Assembly: GCA_054601695.1 (NCBI GenBank)
Contig: BAAHQB010000091.1
Coordinates: 186,001-250,000, forward strand
DNA from: Amorphochlora amoebiformis
Lineage: Eukaryota; Cercozoa; Chlorarachniophyceae
Length of the DNA: 64,000 bases
Reading direction: 5' to 3'
The translations under genes were made by a program, and so were the position numbers. How positions within the stretch are numbered: position 1 is the stretch's first letter; each line of letters opens with the position of its first letter. The notes beneath the pieces are model-generated. The model was given only the letters and a program-made list of their open reading frames with translations, did no database searches and was not told the DNA's origin. Shown here piece after piece: positions 63,763-64,000 of this stretch.

Positions 63763-64000
63763 TTTGTGTGTGTGTGTGTGTGTGTGTTTGATTTTCCTTC
63801 CTGTCTCTCTCTCTCTTTCTTTCTTTTGTTTCTTTGTTCCTTCCTGTCTTTCTTTCTTTCTTTGTTTTTGTTTTGTTTGTGTGTGTGTGTGTGATCTATA
63901 ATTTCTCTCTCTCTCCTCTCAATCTCCTCTCTCTCTCTCATTTTTTTTTTTTTCATAAATCTTTAAAACAATTCCTCATTGCATTGTTTTTTGAATTGAA

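Overview
This is eukaryotic nuclear DNA, very probably from a unicellular or otherwise poorly sampled lineage. The evidence is spliceosomal GT-AG introns, two identical tRNA-Val genes without encoded CCA, eukaryote-type genes (an Hrq1/YprA-family helicase, a METTL2/6/8-type methyltransferase, an LYR-motif protein, an RRM protein) and many interstitial TTAGGG/CCCTAA tracts. I cannot name the species. By eye most of the window is (TA)n microsatellite. The long Tyr/Ile-rich, Leu/Ser-rich and Asn/Pro-rich open frames are products of TA, CT and CCCTAA repeats, not genes.

Real coding sequence is cut into very short exons (about 11-150 nt, one of 291 nt), often placed directly against TA arrays, so most open frames longer than 60 codons miss it. 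I rebuilt genes by asking that neighbouring exons have an AG acceptor, a GT donor, matching splice phase and continuous family motifs. The layout, left to right, is: (1) + strand 5' exons at 651-2752, either the N-terminus of the helicase or the end of another gene; (2) + strand 3439-29663, a 46-exon Hrq1-like DExH helicase (about 943 aa spread over 26 kb); (3) - strand 40652-30734, a METTL2/6/8-like tRNA m3C methyltransferase; (4) two tandem tRNA-Val(UAC) genes at 41645-41912; (5) + strand about 42116-44348, a candidate membrane protein with short introns in its 5' half; (6) - strand 53557-45094, an LYR-motif protein with a long acidic C-terminal extension (11 exons, about 192 aa); (7) + strand 54133-58965, a protein with a C-terminal RRM (about 12 exons); (8) - strand about 63260-59437, an unrecognised charged protein of about 141 aa.

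The protein genes alternate strictly in direction (+ - + - + -), giving convergent pairs at 29.7-30.7, 44.3-45.1 and 59.0-59.4 kb and divergent pairs at 40.7-42.1 and 53.6-54.1 kb. No shared pathway is evident; they look like ordinary housekeeping genes (DNA repair, tRNA modification, mitochondrial assembly, RNA binding).

The most unusual feature is the architecture. Introns are swollen by TA, telomere-like, CT/GA and hairpin minisatellite repeats. At eight or more places a degraded copy of part of an exon lies in the neighbouring intron, as though short exon-containing segments were repeatedly copied inside TA arrays. In one case (the LYR gene) both copies of the terminal exon are still usable.
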